The notes under the pieces: generated by a model
Seen by the model: the letters and a program-made list of their open reading frames with translations, nothing else
Database searches by the model: none
Told to the model about the DNA's origin: nothing
Assembly: GCA_963691655.1 (NCBI GenBank)
Contig: OY829326.1
Coordinates: forward strand, 92,931,235 to 92,995,234
DNA length: 64,000 bases
From: Toxonevra muliebris
Taxonomy: Eukaryota > Arthropoda > Insecta > Diptera > Pallopteridae
Direction of reading: 5' to 3'
Made by a program: the position numbers and the translations under genes
Shown: positions 11,075 through 22,535 of the stretch, piece after piece
How positions within the stretch are numbered: the stretch's first letter is position 1
How the letters are laid out: every line of letters begins with the position of its first letter

Positions 11075-13435
11075 TATTATAGTAGGTTATATATCTAGAT
11101 AGATCTAGACAGCACTATATTTGGTCAAATTTTATATTCGTATTCATTATTTTCAGCACATTCCTCTTCTGAATCATCACAATCCAACATTTTAAAAATT
11201 TCTTTTTCATTGCCTAGTAAATATCTTTTAGAATATGATCTTTTTACTATGAAAATAATAATAACAATTAAATAATAACATAAGAATGCAGCCAAATGGC
11301 GACCGCAAAATATTAACATATATTGCTATTTTATCTCAATGTAGCCATTTGGCTACCAATACATTTTAGCAAAAATTTCCATCACCACTTATATTTTTTA
11401 ACTTTATTAATTGTTAATATTATTTTTCAATCATTTCACGAAATATTTTTTGTTTAGGTATTACCAATAAAAAAGTTTAAATATTTTAACGAGAAAAGTT
11501 TAGGAAATGTTTCCGACAAATGAAAATCGAAAGGAACAGTAAATTACTTATTTAAATTACCATGTTCAATATTTTATTCTAAATTTGCTTAATTCTAAAA
11601 ATTATTTTTAAAAATTCATATTTCAATTACGTTAATTTTTTAAAAACCCATAACTTGGCAAATAAGCTTCATACAAAATATTTTCTATATGTCTACATTT
11701 ACATTTTCTACAGGTTTAATTAGGCCAAATTTCAACAAATTTCAGAACCTTACTTTTTTTCGTTGTCCGCTTCACATGAAATGCCTCATATGCCGTTTAT
11801 TAATGTCTGACTACACCTAAAATATGCATTATGTCTTAAATAAAATAATTAGATTTGTTCTATTTTGTTACACAGTGTAATTAGTGATATTTAAATATGT
11901 ATTGCATGAGATGATTATTCAATTAATTGGAGGAACGATTGCAGTATGGGGAGCTTGAAGGTCATACGTTCTCGGGGATAAAATGAACAATTTTGGCGAT
12001 GCGCATAGGTATGTCGTTTTGCTGGAAGCAATAATCATCATTCCTCGTACATTTCTTCTTTAAAGTCGAGCCACTAATGTATCATATGAAATCATTATAG
12101 TTATATAAATACTAAAAATTTCATAACAATTTATACAGGAACCATGAAATGCCACGAAATCTGGAGTTTATATATGCTAAATTCATCAATTTGGACTCAA
12201 ATGTTCCAGTCATTACTTTGTAATCTTGAACTTACTATACATGATACATGAAAGTTTGGATTTATAAAGAATTTTGGAAATGTTCAAAGCAAACACTCGT
12301 ACATTAAAATAGAGTATTCTTAAAACAGATTTTTTATATATTCTTGTATAGTTACTCATGTTCTTACATGCACATGAATATGTAGATTGAAAAGAGCATT
12401 GCTACACAAACAATAAATTTCATTCTTATTCCATCATATTTCCACTTTCTTTCTTTTCTTATATAATAAATTCATACCTTCGTTTGTTAACATTATTCAG
12501 ACGTCATATTCAACAATAGCAACAATAAATACAACAACAAGTTGCATATTGATGAAACATTTAATTCAATAAGAAGTAGATGATGAAGGAGAAGGAGCAG
12601 GAGAAGAAGAAACTCTATGAGGCGCGGCTAGTCCGTCATTACCCCAACATGAGTAATGATATGCAAGGAGGCGACATCAAATTTTGAGAGTAAGATAACG
12701 AATGAACGGCAATGGTGATGGCGACGAAAGATCAAAATAATACAACAACTGTACTGAACTGAATTTATCTTACACCCAATGACAACGTAGAGGGTAGCAA
12801 GTTGCGCTGCCACAGTGGAAGTATACCCACGTAGGCACATATACACTTTCACTCTCTTATTATTCTAAGAAGTTTGACAGCGATAAGTGGCGCAAATAAT
12901 AAAAAATCAGCATCAATAAAGAATCCATTATTGCATCAATTCATTTTCACTTGGTATATTTTCATCGTTGTTGTATCGGAAAGAAATATAGAAAAAGCAA
13001 AAAAAACAAAAAAAATGAAAACAGTCAGGGAAAAGAAAGAAATAACTGAAAATAAAAGTAAACGAACGAAAGAAAATAAAGTGAAAGTGAAATTGATTAT
13101 TTTTTTTTCTTGTCACAAATTGATAAAAATGATATTACGAAATATTGTTAACATATAATATGAAATTTATTGACTCGATAGCTCCAGTACTTACAAATAT
13201 TGGAAATAGAAATTCGCTTATTTCTTGCTTGAAAAATTTGCATGTTTTGCATGAAAGAATCATTTAATATTAAAATATATTAATGCAAAATTAATTGATT
13301 ATTTCGAAATAAGAGAAAATATTGATAGAAAATTTATGCTGAATAGAAAAACCCTAGCAACAGAAAAGTTCCCACAGGTATTACAAAGTTTATTCGGTTT
13401 CTGGGCATAAACTTTTTATACTCGAAAATCAAAAC
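11075..13435. other. AT-rich non-genic stretch
   Basis: No gene is recognised. It holds an A-rich purine tract at about 12980-13090. Overlapping open frames on both strands of that tract (12874-13158 and 12928-13116) are composition artefacts. Confidence 0.5.
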
Positions 13436-13715
13436 TTGGTCAAAATTCGCTACACTAAGTTGGGCATGTTTAGCTCAGTAGCTCAACCATCACCAAATCT
13501 AAACAAGTGGTCAAGTGCCTTTGCCAAACTCGACCAAAAACTTATTTTCACACTTGTCTGGGTACCTGAGCACAGGGACTTTAGTGGAAATGAGTATAAT
13601 GATTTCCTGGCTAGACAGGGGTCTTCGTTTTGGGGAAACGCCCTAAACTCGGTATCACTAAAAACTCGTTCGTCTTTGCTAAATGACACTATCAGCACCA
13701 ACGCAGTGAAATCTG
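13436..13715 (+). pseudogene. RNase H-domain fragment of an I-like LINE
   Basis: The frame encodes LVWVPEHRDFSGNEYNDFLA followed by RQGS. This is the C-terminal RNase H motif of non-LTR elements (WVPGH, then GN, then D-LAR-GS). Immediately downstream, in the same open frame, the sequence switches to a reverse-transcriptase motif that belongs earlier in such a protein or to another element, so the junction near 13715 is a rearrangement or insertion point. The fragment has no start or end of its own and is not functional. Confidence 0.75.
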
Positions 13716-14215
13716 AGCCATTTGATATCAAAAGAGGTTTCAGACAAGGTGATTCCCTATCGTGCGACTTTTTCAATCTTATGCTGGAGAAAATAATTTG
13801 AGCTGCAAATATCGACGTCACTGGCACTATCTTCTACAAGAGTGTCATCCTACTAGCATACGCTGATAATATTGATATCATTGGCACCGACGTGGGAGCA
13901 GCATTCTGCAATTTGGAAGGGGAGTCTGGTGGAATGGGTCTAGTCGTGTACAAGGGCAAAACGGAAGATCTTGTGCCAACAAAAAAAGAAGTCACGGCGT
14001 GTTGGAAAAAAATTAACTTTTGACTATTTAGGATCCAATATCAATAACAACTTTAATGTCAGCCTTAAGATCAAGCGGAGACTAACTCTTGCCAACAGGT
14101 ATTACTACGGGCTCAGCAGGCAATTGAGAAAATTGACGGACGAAAATAACGCTATATAAGTCTCTCATCTTTTCCGTTCTAAAGTATGGCGCTGATGGTC
14201 CACCTCACGAACATT
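13716..14215 (+). pseudogene. Reverse-transcriptase fragment of a second LINE type
   Basis: Recognisable blocks in order are FDIKRGFRQGDSLSCDFFNL (the GLRQGD-LSC motif), then after a stop AYADNIDIIGTD, which corresponds to the catalytic YADD box with Asn in place of the second Asp, then LTFDYLGSNINNNFNVSLKI and LANRYYYGLSRQL, and finally YKSLIFSVLKYGADG (usual form YKTLILPVLLYGAE-W). At least three frame changes or stops break it. The order is correct for one RT C-terminal half. It ends where the minus-strand LINE begins, so the two abut in opposite orientation. Confidence 0.8.
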
Positions 14216-14219
14216 AATC

Positions 14220-15943
14220 GCTAGAGCTGAAATTTTTTGCGAATCAACATAAAATAAACCTTAGGTCAGCCGACCCCAAGCCGGACAGGTCGTTTAGGAA
14301 ATAAGAAGTGTGAAAGGGATTCCTCCTCCTCTTCATCTCTGCAACTTCTGCGAAAGTCATTTGAGGACACACCCAATCTAACCGCAGTTCACCTATAGGC
14401 AGTGGCCAGTTATTACTACCAAGACTTTGTAAATTTGTCTTCTACCAAAAGATAGTAGCTTCCTAGAGCGTTTAGGGTTGTACTATGGCCATGCCTATTG
14501 GTGGTTTTGCATGTGTGTTCTGTTTGCCATTTCACTTTCGTCTGGTTCAAGAACTTCGTCTGAACATTAAGCTTACAGGTTGCCAGTAGGATACCCGTCT
14601 AGTTTTTAAATTGTAAAAGTGGCATTTCTGTGCCTAATCTAGCTAGTTCATCAGCTTTATTATATCCAAGTATGTCACTATGACCTGGAACCCATACAAG
14701 GTGTTACGTTGAGCTCATCGGCTACTTCATTTAGCAGTCGCCGACTATAAAAAGCCATCTAGGAGGTCAGTGATATACTGGCTAGGGATTTGATAGCAGG
14801 TTTTTCTATCGCTAAGAATAAAAATATCATGGGCTGATACTCTATTACATTTCAGCCAGTTCGCCATTACCAGAATAGCCATGACCTCAGCTAGGAAGAC
14901 AAAAGGATAAGCTTAATCCTACTTGCTCAGAGAAAACCCCTTCCCCTACCCTTCCATCCAGTTTGGATCCATCGGTGTAAAGGTACACCGCATCCTTCTG
15001 CTGGCCTCGACTCTCGATCATATCCTCTCTCGAAGGAATGGAAGTGAAGAAGGGTGTGGGGAGGGTGCAGTCAATGTTCTTGGATAAATTTGTGAATTCC
15101 GAAAGGATTTTAGAATGTCCTACAGAGGGTTCAGTCCAGAAATTGACTGAATTTACCCGAGCCGAGCTGGCCGCAACCTGTTTCCCAAAAATGTCCACAG
15201 GGGTTAAGTAGAGAATGGTATTCATGGCTAAGGAAGGTGTTGTCCTTCAGGTACCTGTAATTAACAATGATGCTGTTCTTTGAACCTTGCCCAAAGTCTT
15301 AAGGTGGACTTCTTTTTGAAGAGTTGTCCACCAAACCATTGCACCATGAAATAGAATTGGTCTAATGACTGCCGTATGAAGCCAGTGAACAATCCTAGGT
15401 TCCATACCCCAACTTTGGCACACTACATTTTTACATAAGAAAAGGGCAATATTAACCTTTTGGACCCTAAAAAGAGTATTGGCTCTCCAGCTTAGTTTTC
15501 TATCTTGGATGAGTCCCAAATATTTCGCTTGTTCCGCTAACCTTAAAGCGACACCGTTAAGAGTCGGAGTACTAAAGGACCAGCTTGGTTTTAACCGGGT
15601 TTAAACCGTAGCCGCATTTGCTACAGCATTTGGTCAGGATTTTGAAAGCGTTATTTAAAACGTCGGAGAGAGTGTTGGAAATTTTCCGAAAACTGTCAAG
15701 ACAGCCACACCCTTTCAGATCTACTAATAGATCATTTAGCATTGGGTTCCATAACAGTGGCGAGAGTACTCCTCTTGGAGGGGTGCCTCTTACCAACATC
15801 CTACTTAAGGATGAGCTACTCAGAGTGGAACTTATCGCCCTTTTCGTGAGTAGAGCCTCAACAAAGTTTACTAAAGCTTCATCTAGATCTAACTTACCCA
15901 AGGAGGCTGTTATAGTAATGGGAAGCAGTAATGAAATTTCCAA
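14220..15943 (-). pseudogene. I-like LINE, RT and RNase H region, degenerate
   Basis: Reading leftwards from 15943: LDLDEALVNFVEALLTKRAI and RGTPPRGVLSPLLWN (RT motif B region), then LNPVKTKLVL, YLGLIQDRKLSW, ANTLF..LCKNVV, PRIVHWLHTAVIRPILFHGA, VQRTASLLITG, the RNase H start VYLYTDGSKLDGRVGEGVF near 14970, and a zinc-knuckle-like tail CRDEEEEESLSHFL near 14320. The catalytic YADD box expected between the conserved block and LNPVKT is missing: LKGCGC runs directly into LDSFRKISNTL, an in-frame loss of roughly a dozen codons. Several stops and frameshifts follow, especially in RNase H. Both ends are cut: by the RT fragment at about 14215 and by a TIR element at 15926. It belongs to the same kind of LINE as 50930-52790. 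Confidence 0.9.
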
Positions 15944-16882
15944 ATTTCAAATTGTACCTAATTTACCAAAAAAAATTGTACCTAAATGAGCGGGAATGTA
16001 CCTAAAATAATATTCTTCATTGGTTCATCGTTTTTACAAGAAATTTAATTTTCATTTAAAAATTAATAATTAAAAATGTAAACAAAACATGGAAACTATA
16101 TACGTTACACAACTATTATAATTCATTTTCTTCGATTTATCCATAAATCATTCCATAAAATAAAGAAAAATTATTTGTATTCAAATTACAGTGGTTGGCT
16201 TCTTTACGTCTAATTAGTTAAATCAGGTTAAATTATTGCAGCTCATATACAGTGGTCACAAAAATAACTTTTTTAGGGCACTGTAAATCGGAAACTAAGA
16301 GAAGAGAAAAGTTTTTAGCCATCTAGATGAACACAAGGGGAAAACAATTTTTTAAATCTGATAATAAATATAATCTGTATATAAAGGCTCCACATTGGTC
16401 AAAAAAGTTCCGAAATTGTGATCATAATATTAGATTTTTCAAAAATATTCAGCCAAATTAGTTTCAAAGCTCTGTTATTGCTGTTTATAAAGGGAAACAT
16501 GCATAATGCAAAAAAAAGCTTTCTAAATCGGATAATATTTATTAATAGGATCACAGTCATAAAAAGTTTACATTTTATAAAATTTTTGCTGAATTTCAAA
16601 AAACTTCTTATGACTCTTTTGACACCAATCAACTTTATTCGGTTCGGAAAATTCTTTTTATAAGCTGCAATAACAGAGCTGTGAGCTTTGAAATTCAACA
16701 ATACAGTACAGACAAGTTAAATTCAAGTAGGTACTTATTACAAAATATTTTTTTGTAATTAAGTCTTAAATTTATTTTGGCCAAAGACAAATTGTACTTA
16801 AAATGTGTAAATTGTACCTAATGCACCTTGTAGTTTGAAAAAGTCGGGAAAAGGTACAATTGTACCTACTTTTTCATTACTG
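15926..16882. mobile_element. TIR element (hAT-like ends) next to the LINE
   Basis: The left end begins CAGTAATGAAA at 15926 and the right end mirrors it as TTTCATTACTG ending at 16882. A second inverted block, (A)AATTGTACCTA near both ends, lies inside. The flanking 8 bp are ATGGGAAG and CTCTGAAG (5 of 8 equal), a poor match to the 8-bp duplication expected for hAT. The interior has no recognisable transposase and contains the foldback at 16460-16695. LINE sequence is not recognisable on the right side, so simple insertion into the LINE is not proven. Confidence 0.5.
16460..16695. repeat. Foldback with about 35-bp outer arms
   Basis: AGTTTCAAAGCTCTGTTATTG at 16460 is mirrored by CAATAACAGAGCT followed by GTGAGCTTTGAAATT ending at 16695. 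An inner pair, GTCATAAAAAGTTT with AAACTTCTTATGAC, also matches. The open frames on both strands here are products of the palindrome. Confidence 0.75.
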
Positions 16883-17162
16883 CTCTGAAGCATTTTACTG
16901 TTTTAGAACTAAACATTTTTCGATACAGTCGATACAGTAAACTAGAGAATGAAATGCAATTTTTACTGACTTGCCCTTGATGAAAGCATGTAGATATCAT
17001 TCTGGAACTTATGTCCTGCCTAAAGAAAATATCTACAAGTCGCTCAAGTGACATGAAGTTAGACTAATAGGTCAGAAGTCAGTCACTGATAGTTTCTTCA
17101 GCATCTCTATTCAGTGAAGATTAGACTGCTTCGAATATTTCGGTCATTATCAACAAATTCTG

Positions 17163-17325
17163 CAGTGGCGTTCTTCGGCGCTATCTTCAAAGTGACCATC
17201 ATTCGCAATTTATTTTTTGTAAAACCAAATTTAACAATAAGGAATTTCAAACCAAACGAAAGCAACTACATTGTTTTTAACGACTCTGGAAACAGCTGAG
17301 CTTACCCCAGCTGTAAATTTGCGTC
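17163..17325 (+). repeat. Dispersed repeat B, copy 2
   Basis: Diverged partner of 4988-5155 (see there). It contains the small dyad CAGCTGAGCTTACCCCAGCTG less one base (CAGCTG...CAGCTG). Confidence 0.65.
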
Positions 17326-19398
17326 GTAACAGTGTATAATTAATTAACTATTTTTGCATTACGTTTTCGATATTTAGATGACATTAGTTTTATAAACGAT
17401 GAAAATACATTTGTTTATAAATTCGTTTATTCTTTTGCAACCGCTTTAACGTAAGTATGACTGAATATGTCTTTCGTTCTAAGGTTAAGTGCACTAATTG
17501 TATGTATGTATGTATGTAGATCGCAGAGCGAAAAAAAGAAACTAATTATTGTGGACATGGTTGATGTATTCCTCTTGATCTCTGACACATTTCTGATTTG
17601 AATCAATTTAACTTTGTCCGCTGTTGTCAAGTTGTCTGTCGTTTCGTTGTTTACTTGTTTACCATTTTGGCTGTTGCTTTTTTGTTCGACGATTGCTCCT
17701 TTAATGTTGAAATTAATTACCCAACATATATTTCCATATATGCATGGGTATGTGTGTGTGTGTGTGTATGTATGTGTTATTTACATTATCACACAACATT
17801 CTCTGCTTTGATAAACTCATATTCCACAACTTATGACAGTGACAAGTTAATTGCATATTAATTGCACATAAATAAGTTATTAAATATGTGAGAATATACC
17901 AAATTAAACAATCTTGAGTTAAGACGGAGGGCGGTTAGTTTCTTAGTTCCCCGTTGTCATGCTGGCATACTCGTAAAAATAAATCAAGATAATGCCTAGG
18001 CACTTGATATATCACTAGTCACTTGTATGTAAGTTATACTCTTTATTTTATGTATAAAAGACAAAATTTGTGAGTATAATTTATTTGTTTGTGTTTACAA
18101 ATAAATATGAGTAGCTTATTAATAAAATATGCGTACACAAACACACACACACACATAATCACATATTTGTATATGTATGTAACTATATTATCTATGTGCA
18201 TGTATGGAAATAGCAACAATTCATACATAATCAGAATTCAGAAATTATGGATATAATATTTGAATTATGTATATTAGAGTTGAGCTTAATTTGTTAATTT
18301 GACTTTTGGTTCCCTCAAACTTTCAAATTGAATTATGGCTTAAATGTTGGGTTTATTTTGTATGTGTTCCGACTCAATTTAACAAAACGAAGAGCATGAA
18401 AATAATAAAACAGTCATAAGGTTGGATGGTGCAAGCAGTCGCTAAGAAGTGCTCTTAAGACATGCCCCCTATGAGGTGCTGAAAGAGAACTTGCCATTAA
18501 TAATATTGCATTTCTAGCCATATTCTTATTGCTGGAGAAAAAGTAATTGTTCTGATTTAAAAAAAAAAAAACATAGTGTCTAAACAAAAAATGGACACAC
18601 TTTGAAATTTTCGCATATTTTCAAAATACTTAGTATTAGCAATGTTTATGATATTTTTCAGATTTTTTCATGCTCCAGAACAATGTTTACTTGCTAGTTG
18701 TTATAAACAAGTATTTGTAAATAAACAAATTATAGTGATCGAAAAAAAATCGTCTTAAACTATCACTAAAACAGAAGTAGTCCTAAAAATTTAATTTTAT
18801 AATTTTTTACTGTGCGACCAATTGAAATAGAGATATCACTGAAAATGTATTTTTCGAGGCATTCATCCGCGTTTACAATGCACACGTGATATATACAAAT
18901 GAGGGAGAAAAACTGGTATTTTTCGTTGCTCTCCTTTGCTGTTGTCGAGTCTAAATTGTTCGTGGACATATATCTACATTCTTATGTTTCTGACTTTAAG
19001 TGTTTTCTTTATATTATTGCCAAATATTTAGGCTACTTCATCTTTTTTCTGCAAGTTTTTATTTAATTTGTTGCGAGTATTTTCGGAGATATTTAAGAAT
19101 ACAAACAAATACTGTTCGATTCGGGTCTTCTTCGGAGATATTCGCAAAGATGTCCGTGAATTTCTGAAACATTTCCACTGATTTATTGTTGATTGAATAA
19201 TATTGCTGAAAACTTTACACTTTATACTGAAAACTTTACACTGTATTAAGAATAATTTTTGTGGGCTAATGTGATTTTAAATTTTTCGATATCTCGCACA
19301 TTATTCACCCCTAAACTATCGAATTCGTAGTCGCAATTATCCAATTTAGTGTTGTCTCATTGGAAATAATTTGTTACTTTCGATTTAAGCACATGATT
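17326..19398. other. AT-rich non-genic stretch downstream of the DUF1091 gene
   Basis: It holds (TATG)n at about 17500-17518, (GT)n at about 17749-17776 and (CA)n at about 18134-18156. Open frames of 60-87 codons around these runs are low-complexity artefacts. I see no exon that would join the DUF1091 gene. Confidence 0.5.
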
Positions 19399-19404
19399 TT
19401 TATT
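19399..19404 (-). terminator. Polyadenylation signal AATAAA of the DUF1091 gene
   Basis: On the minus strand AATAAA lies about 30 nt after the TAA stop at 19433. The position is typical for a compact fly gene. Confidence 0.6.
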
Positions 19405-19432
19405 TGCATTTGCATTTCAACATATCTAATAT

Positions 19433-20188
19433 TTAGTTTTTTTTATAATCTGAATATATTGCGGTAAGTTTCATTTGCAGCCATGGCTTATTTTGCGTAA
19501 ATAATTTTGTAAAAACTCCATATTCACCGATATCAATAAAAAATTTGCCCAAAAAATTTGACTCATCCAGTTCAAAAGAATTCAAGATGACTTCAGTGCC
19601 GCTCTGAAACGAAATATTTGCGTCAAAACAGTTATCTAGTATTTTATAAAATTCGCTTACCAGATATGGACATGTATGGTTGATGTTGGTATAATTATAT
19701 AAATAATCATATAAAACCTTCATCAGCACCCATTTCTTTGGATGTTTTAAGAAGTCGCATCCATCTACTTTAAGATTATAGAGAAATGGTTGCCAGCCAT
19801 TAAGCTTTTTCATAAATGATACATGCATCTTGAATTGAATTTATATTATTAGCTTTACATACTTACATACTTATATCAAAATAAGTATATTCATATTACT
19901 TACAAATCCATCGGTTATGATTTTTTTTAATTTTATATTAAACGATGCCGTTGCCGCCTTTTTATTCAGTACTTTTATACCGCAATTTTGCACTTCACCA
20001 AAACTATGATCCAATATTTCACATTCTATATCTTTGAATTTGAGTAACGCTCTTGTCTATGTATAAAAATTTAATTAAATAAATTAGACCTAATATTGTT
20101 TAGCGTATTAGAATGTAATTACATTAGCGACTTTTTGTAGTACGATTAAAATTGTTAGCAACAATATTGCGGTTTTCGTGTACAACAT
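19433..20188 (-). CDS. DUF1091-family secreted protein, four exons
   Basis: Exons on the minus strand are 20188-20123, 20056-19904, 19828-19661 and 19603-19433, joined by introns of 66, 75 and 57 nt with GT-AG ends (GTAATT, GTAAGT and GTAAGC donors). All junctions fall between codons. The product is 185 residues. Residues 1-22 (MLYTKTAILLLTILIVLQKV then AN) form a hydrophobic signal peptide. The body shows family features: LKFKDIECEILD near 27-38, NCGIKVLNKK near 46-55, the block KKLNGWQPFLYNLKVDGCDF near 80-99, then INHTCPYL ending at 129. The four body cysteines are near 34, 47, 97 and 126. DUF1091 proteins are small secreted proteins, about 180 residues, expanded in flies; their role is mostly unknown, with links to chemosensory tissue in some members. 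The 57-nt third intron is in frame and stop-free, so unspliced reading adds 19 residues after CPYL. Removing it places SGTEV directly after CPYL as the family pattern wants. The intron call and family are from sequence; function is not known. Confidence 0.85.
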
Positions 20189-20913
20189 TTTTGAACTGCG
20201 TTCTCAAAGTGAAACCAATTTCTATAAAAGCTAATAATTATGATGAGCAGAAAATTAGCAATAGGTAATTATATTATTTGCATTATCGACATATTTTTAA
20301 TACTAGTGCCATTTATAATGACAATTATAAATTACTTGTTGAAGAATAGCCGGCATTGTCCGCGGATATTGTGGAAAATAATTGAGTTATATTTATGTGC
20401 TATAGAAATTACGTGAATACGTATGCATGCAGTTACTAATACAAATTTATTACTATTACTATAATTTAATAATAGAAAGAGAGGAGCATTAGCAGACACT
20501 TTCAACACTAATTAATTCAAACTGCAGACTGAATACGAAAATACAACAAAACTTACAGCACTAGCAACAAGGCCATCGGCTGGTTTTAAATCAAATTAAA
20601 TGCAAAAGATTAAATAAAAATTACACTATTCTATTTGAGATTACATTTATTTTATTTTAAAACTAAAACTATATTATTTCTATTATTTGTAAGCTAAATT
20701 TCCATACAAGTTTTTCGATTTTTTGCTACCCATGTAGTGATGTGCAATGATCGGGCATATTATATTTGGTGGTTTGACCATTAAATAGGGCGTCACGTGA
20801 TCGCCCATAGTTTTTTTTTGGAAACAATTTCATATTTCGATACTTTGTTTTTATTGAAATTTATAAAAAAATTACATCTGTATATTTGTATGGTATAGGC
20901 TTTGAAACACATG
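20189..20913. other. Stretch upstream of the DUF1091 gene
   Basis: It should hold that gene's promoter. A weak TATA-like TTTATAG on the minus strand lies about 28 nt before GCAGTT, an initiator-like site close to the ATG, but neither is convincing. Nothing else is recognised. Confidence 0.3.
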
Positions 20914-22535
20914 TACACTTGTGGTCACATAATTAAGTCACTGGAACAATATTTTATGCTGAGTTTGGAAAATATTTTGTATTAGCAGTCCAAGAATGTT
21001 TGCATTATGTCATTTAGTGGTACCATTAGTAGCCTTAAAAAAATTAAGAGTAATTACAAAAGAGTGACGTATTTCTCGCGCAGTCGGCCAATGGTGTGTG
21101 ATGGAGTAAGATTAGAAGTGGACATATAATTAAATCATTTTATATTCTTTCCCAATCAACTTGACTTAGTGCTCTTAACTTCTATAAAAACCAATAAAAT
21201 TGATCATTTACACATTTCTGTATACTTTAGTTGAACAATTGTGGATTTTGGTTGTGATGGGCAAAAATAAGAGTTCCACTTTCTCGAAGAGCGAGCTCAC
21301 TTTCCAGAACCTTGGGATTATTGCAAAGGTCGTGGAAGAGCTAGCTTTTTTACATGGAAAAGTGGTCAATGAGATAAGATATTACAAAAAATTCAAATCA
21401 TTTCACAATTTGCAACGCAAAAAAACACTTAAAACGTCTCCAGCTGAAGATAGGTATTTGATTAGGCTCAGCAAAATGAACGATTTCTTAACTTTCATCA
21501 AACTAAGACCTCAAATGTACTTAGATTATAATTTGAAAATATCAGCCAGAACTATATGCAAGCGATTAAACGAAAAAAAATATTAGGACGAATAAGCAGA
21601 CATAAACCCAACGGTCCAAAAAAAATATTGCGCAGCGTATTCAGTTCGCTAAACGATGTCTCCAGCATTTTTGGAAAACGATTGTTTGGAGTGATGAATC
21701 CAAATTAAATATGTTTGGGATCGATGGAAGGCTCTTTGTTAGGCATCCATCAAATACTGAGCTGGACCCAAAAATTACTAAAAAAAACTGTAAAATATGG
21801 GGCCCTTGTGTAATGGTTTGGTGGTGTTTCACTTAATCTGGAGTTAGTCCAGTTGCTTAAATCGATAGCAAAATTACTGAAGAAAAGTACAAAGGCATCC
21901 TTAAAAATCATCTTCTCCGAGGATACGGTGAAAATTTACCTTTGGGTTGGATCTTTCAGCATGATAACGACCCGAAACACACATATCGGGTCGTTAAGTC
22001 TTGGTTAAATGAGAACAAAATAAAAATTCTCAAGTGGGCCACCCAAAATCCATATAGAAAATCTATAGAGCATTTTAAAAACGGTCGTGGCAGCGCAAAA
22101 AACCTTCAAATAAGGCTTCCTTATGGGCTATCATTCAGGAGGACTAGAATCAAATCACTGCTGCTCAATGGTCTGGTACTAGTCGAAAAGATGTACAGAA
22201 ATTATCAGGCAAAAATGGTTTCCACAAAGTACTAACAGTACCAAAGGTAAAATTTCAGTTCAAAGTTAAAAATCATCAAACTTATAATTTTTAAATATTT
22301 TTGTTTAGCATATGACTTAATGATATGACCGCATATTACACCATAGATATACGATAATTTGGCAAAATTTTACATATTTGACATTATAACAGTTTATTTC
22401 TTTTATAATTTTAAATATTGAACTGTTATTTATTTATTTTACCGTTGTTTTTGTTTATTTCCAATAGAAACTTTATTTTTTCTTAAAATTCTTCTGCTCA
22501 TAAGAGTTTGACTTAATTGTATGTCCACAAGTGTA
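20914..22535 (+). mobile_element. Tc1-like DNA transposon with IR/DR ends
   Basis: TA dinucleotides (20914-20915 and 22534-22535) flank inverted ends CACTTGTGGTCACATAATTA (left) and CACTTGTGGACATACAATTA (right, reversed), continuing AGTCA in both. A second copy of the end motif lies inside each end: GTGGACATATAATTAAATCA at about 21118 and its inverse (reading GCGGTCATATCATTAAGTCA) at about 22313-22333. Paired direct repeats within each inverted end are the IR/DR arrangement of several Tc1 families (Minos, Paris and S types). The 1.62-kb length is normal for Tc1. Confidence 0.92.
21257..22235 (+). pseudogene. Tc1-like transposase, degenerate
   Basis: This is the transposase of the element at 20914-22535. 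The N-terminal part (21257-21585, MGKNKSSTFSKSELTFQNLG onward) has the expected DNA-binding region but ends in a frameshift near 21580. The catalytic part continues in other frames: IVWSDESKLNMFGIDG with the first Asp at about 21693, FQHDNDPKHTYRV with the second Asp at about 21963, and NPYRKSIEHFK for the usual SPDLNPIENLW block, with its Glu at about 22068. Stops interrupt the GPCVMVWWCF region and after. It cannot make an active protein. Confidence 0.88.

Noticed and set aside
12874..13158. 94-codon Lys-rich frame
   Set aside because: It lies in an A-rich purine tract with an equally open antisense frame; composition artefact.
15618..15989. 123-codon plus-strand frame
   Set aside because: It is antisense to the LINE RT and runs into the TIR element.
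16399..16701. Mutually antisense frames of 81 and 100 codons
   Set aside because: The palindromic foldback produces similar open frames on both strands.
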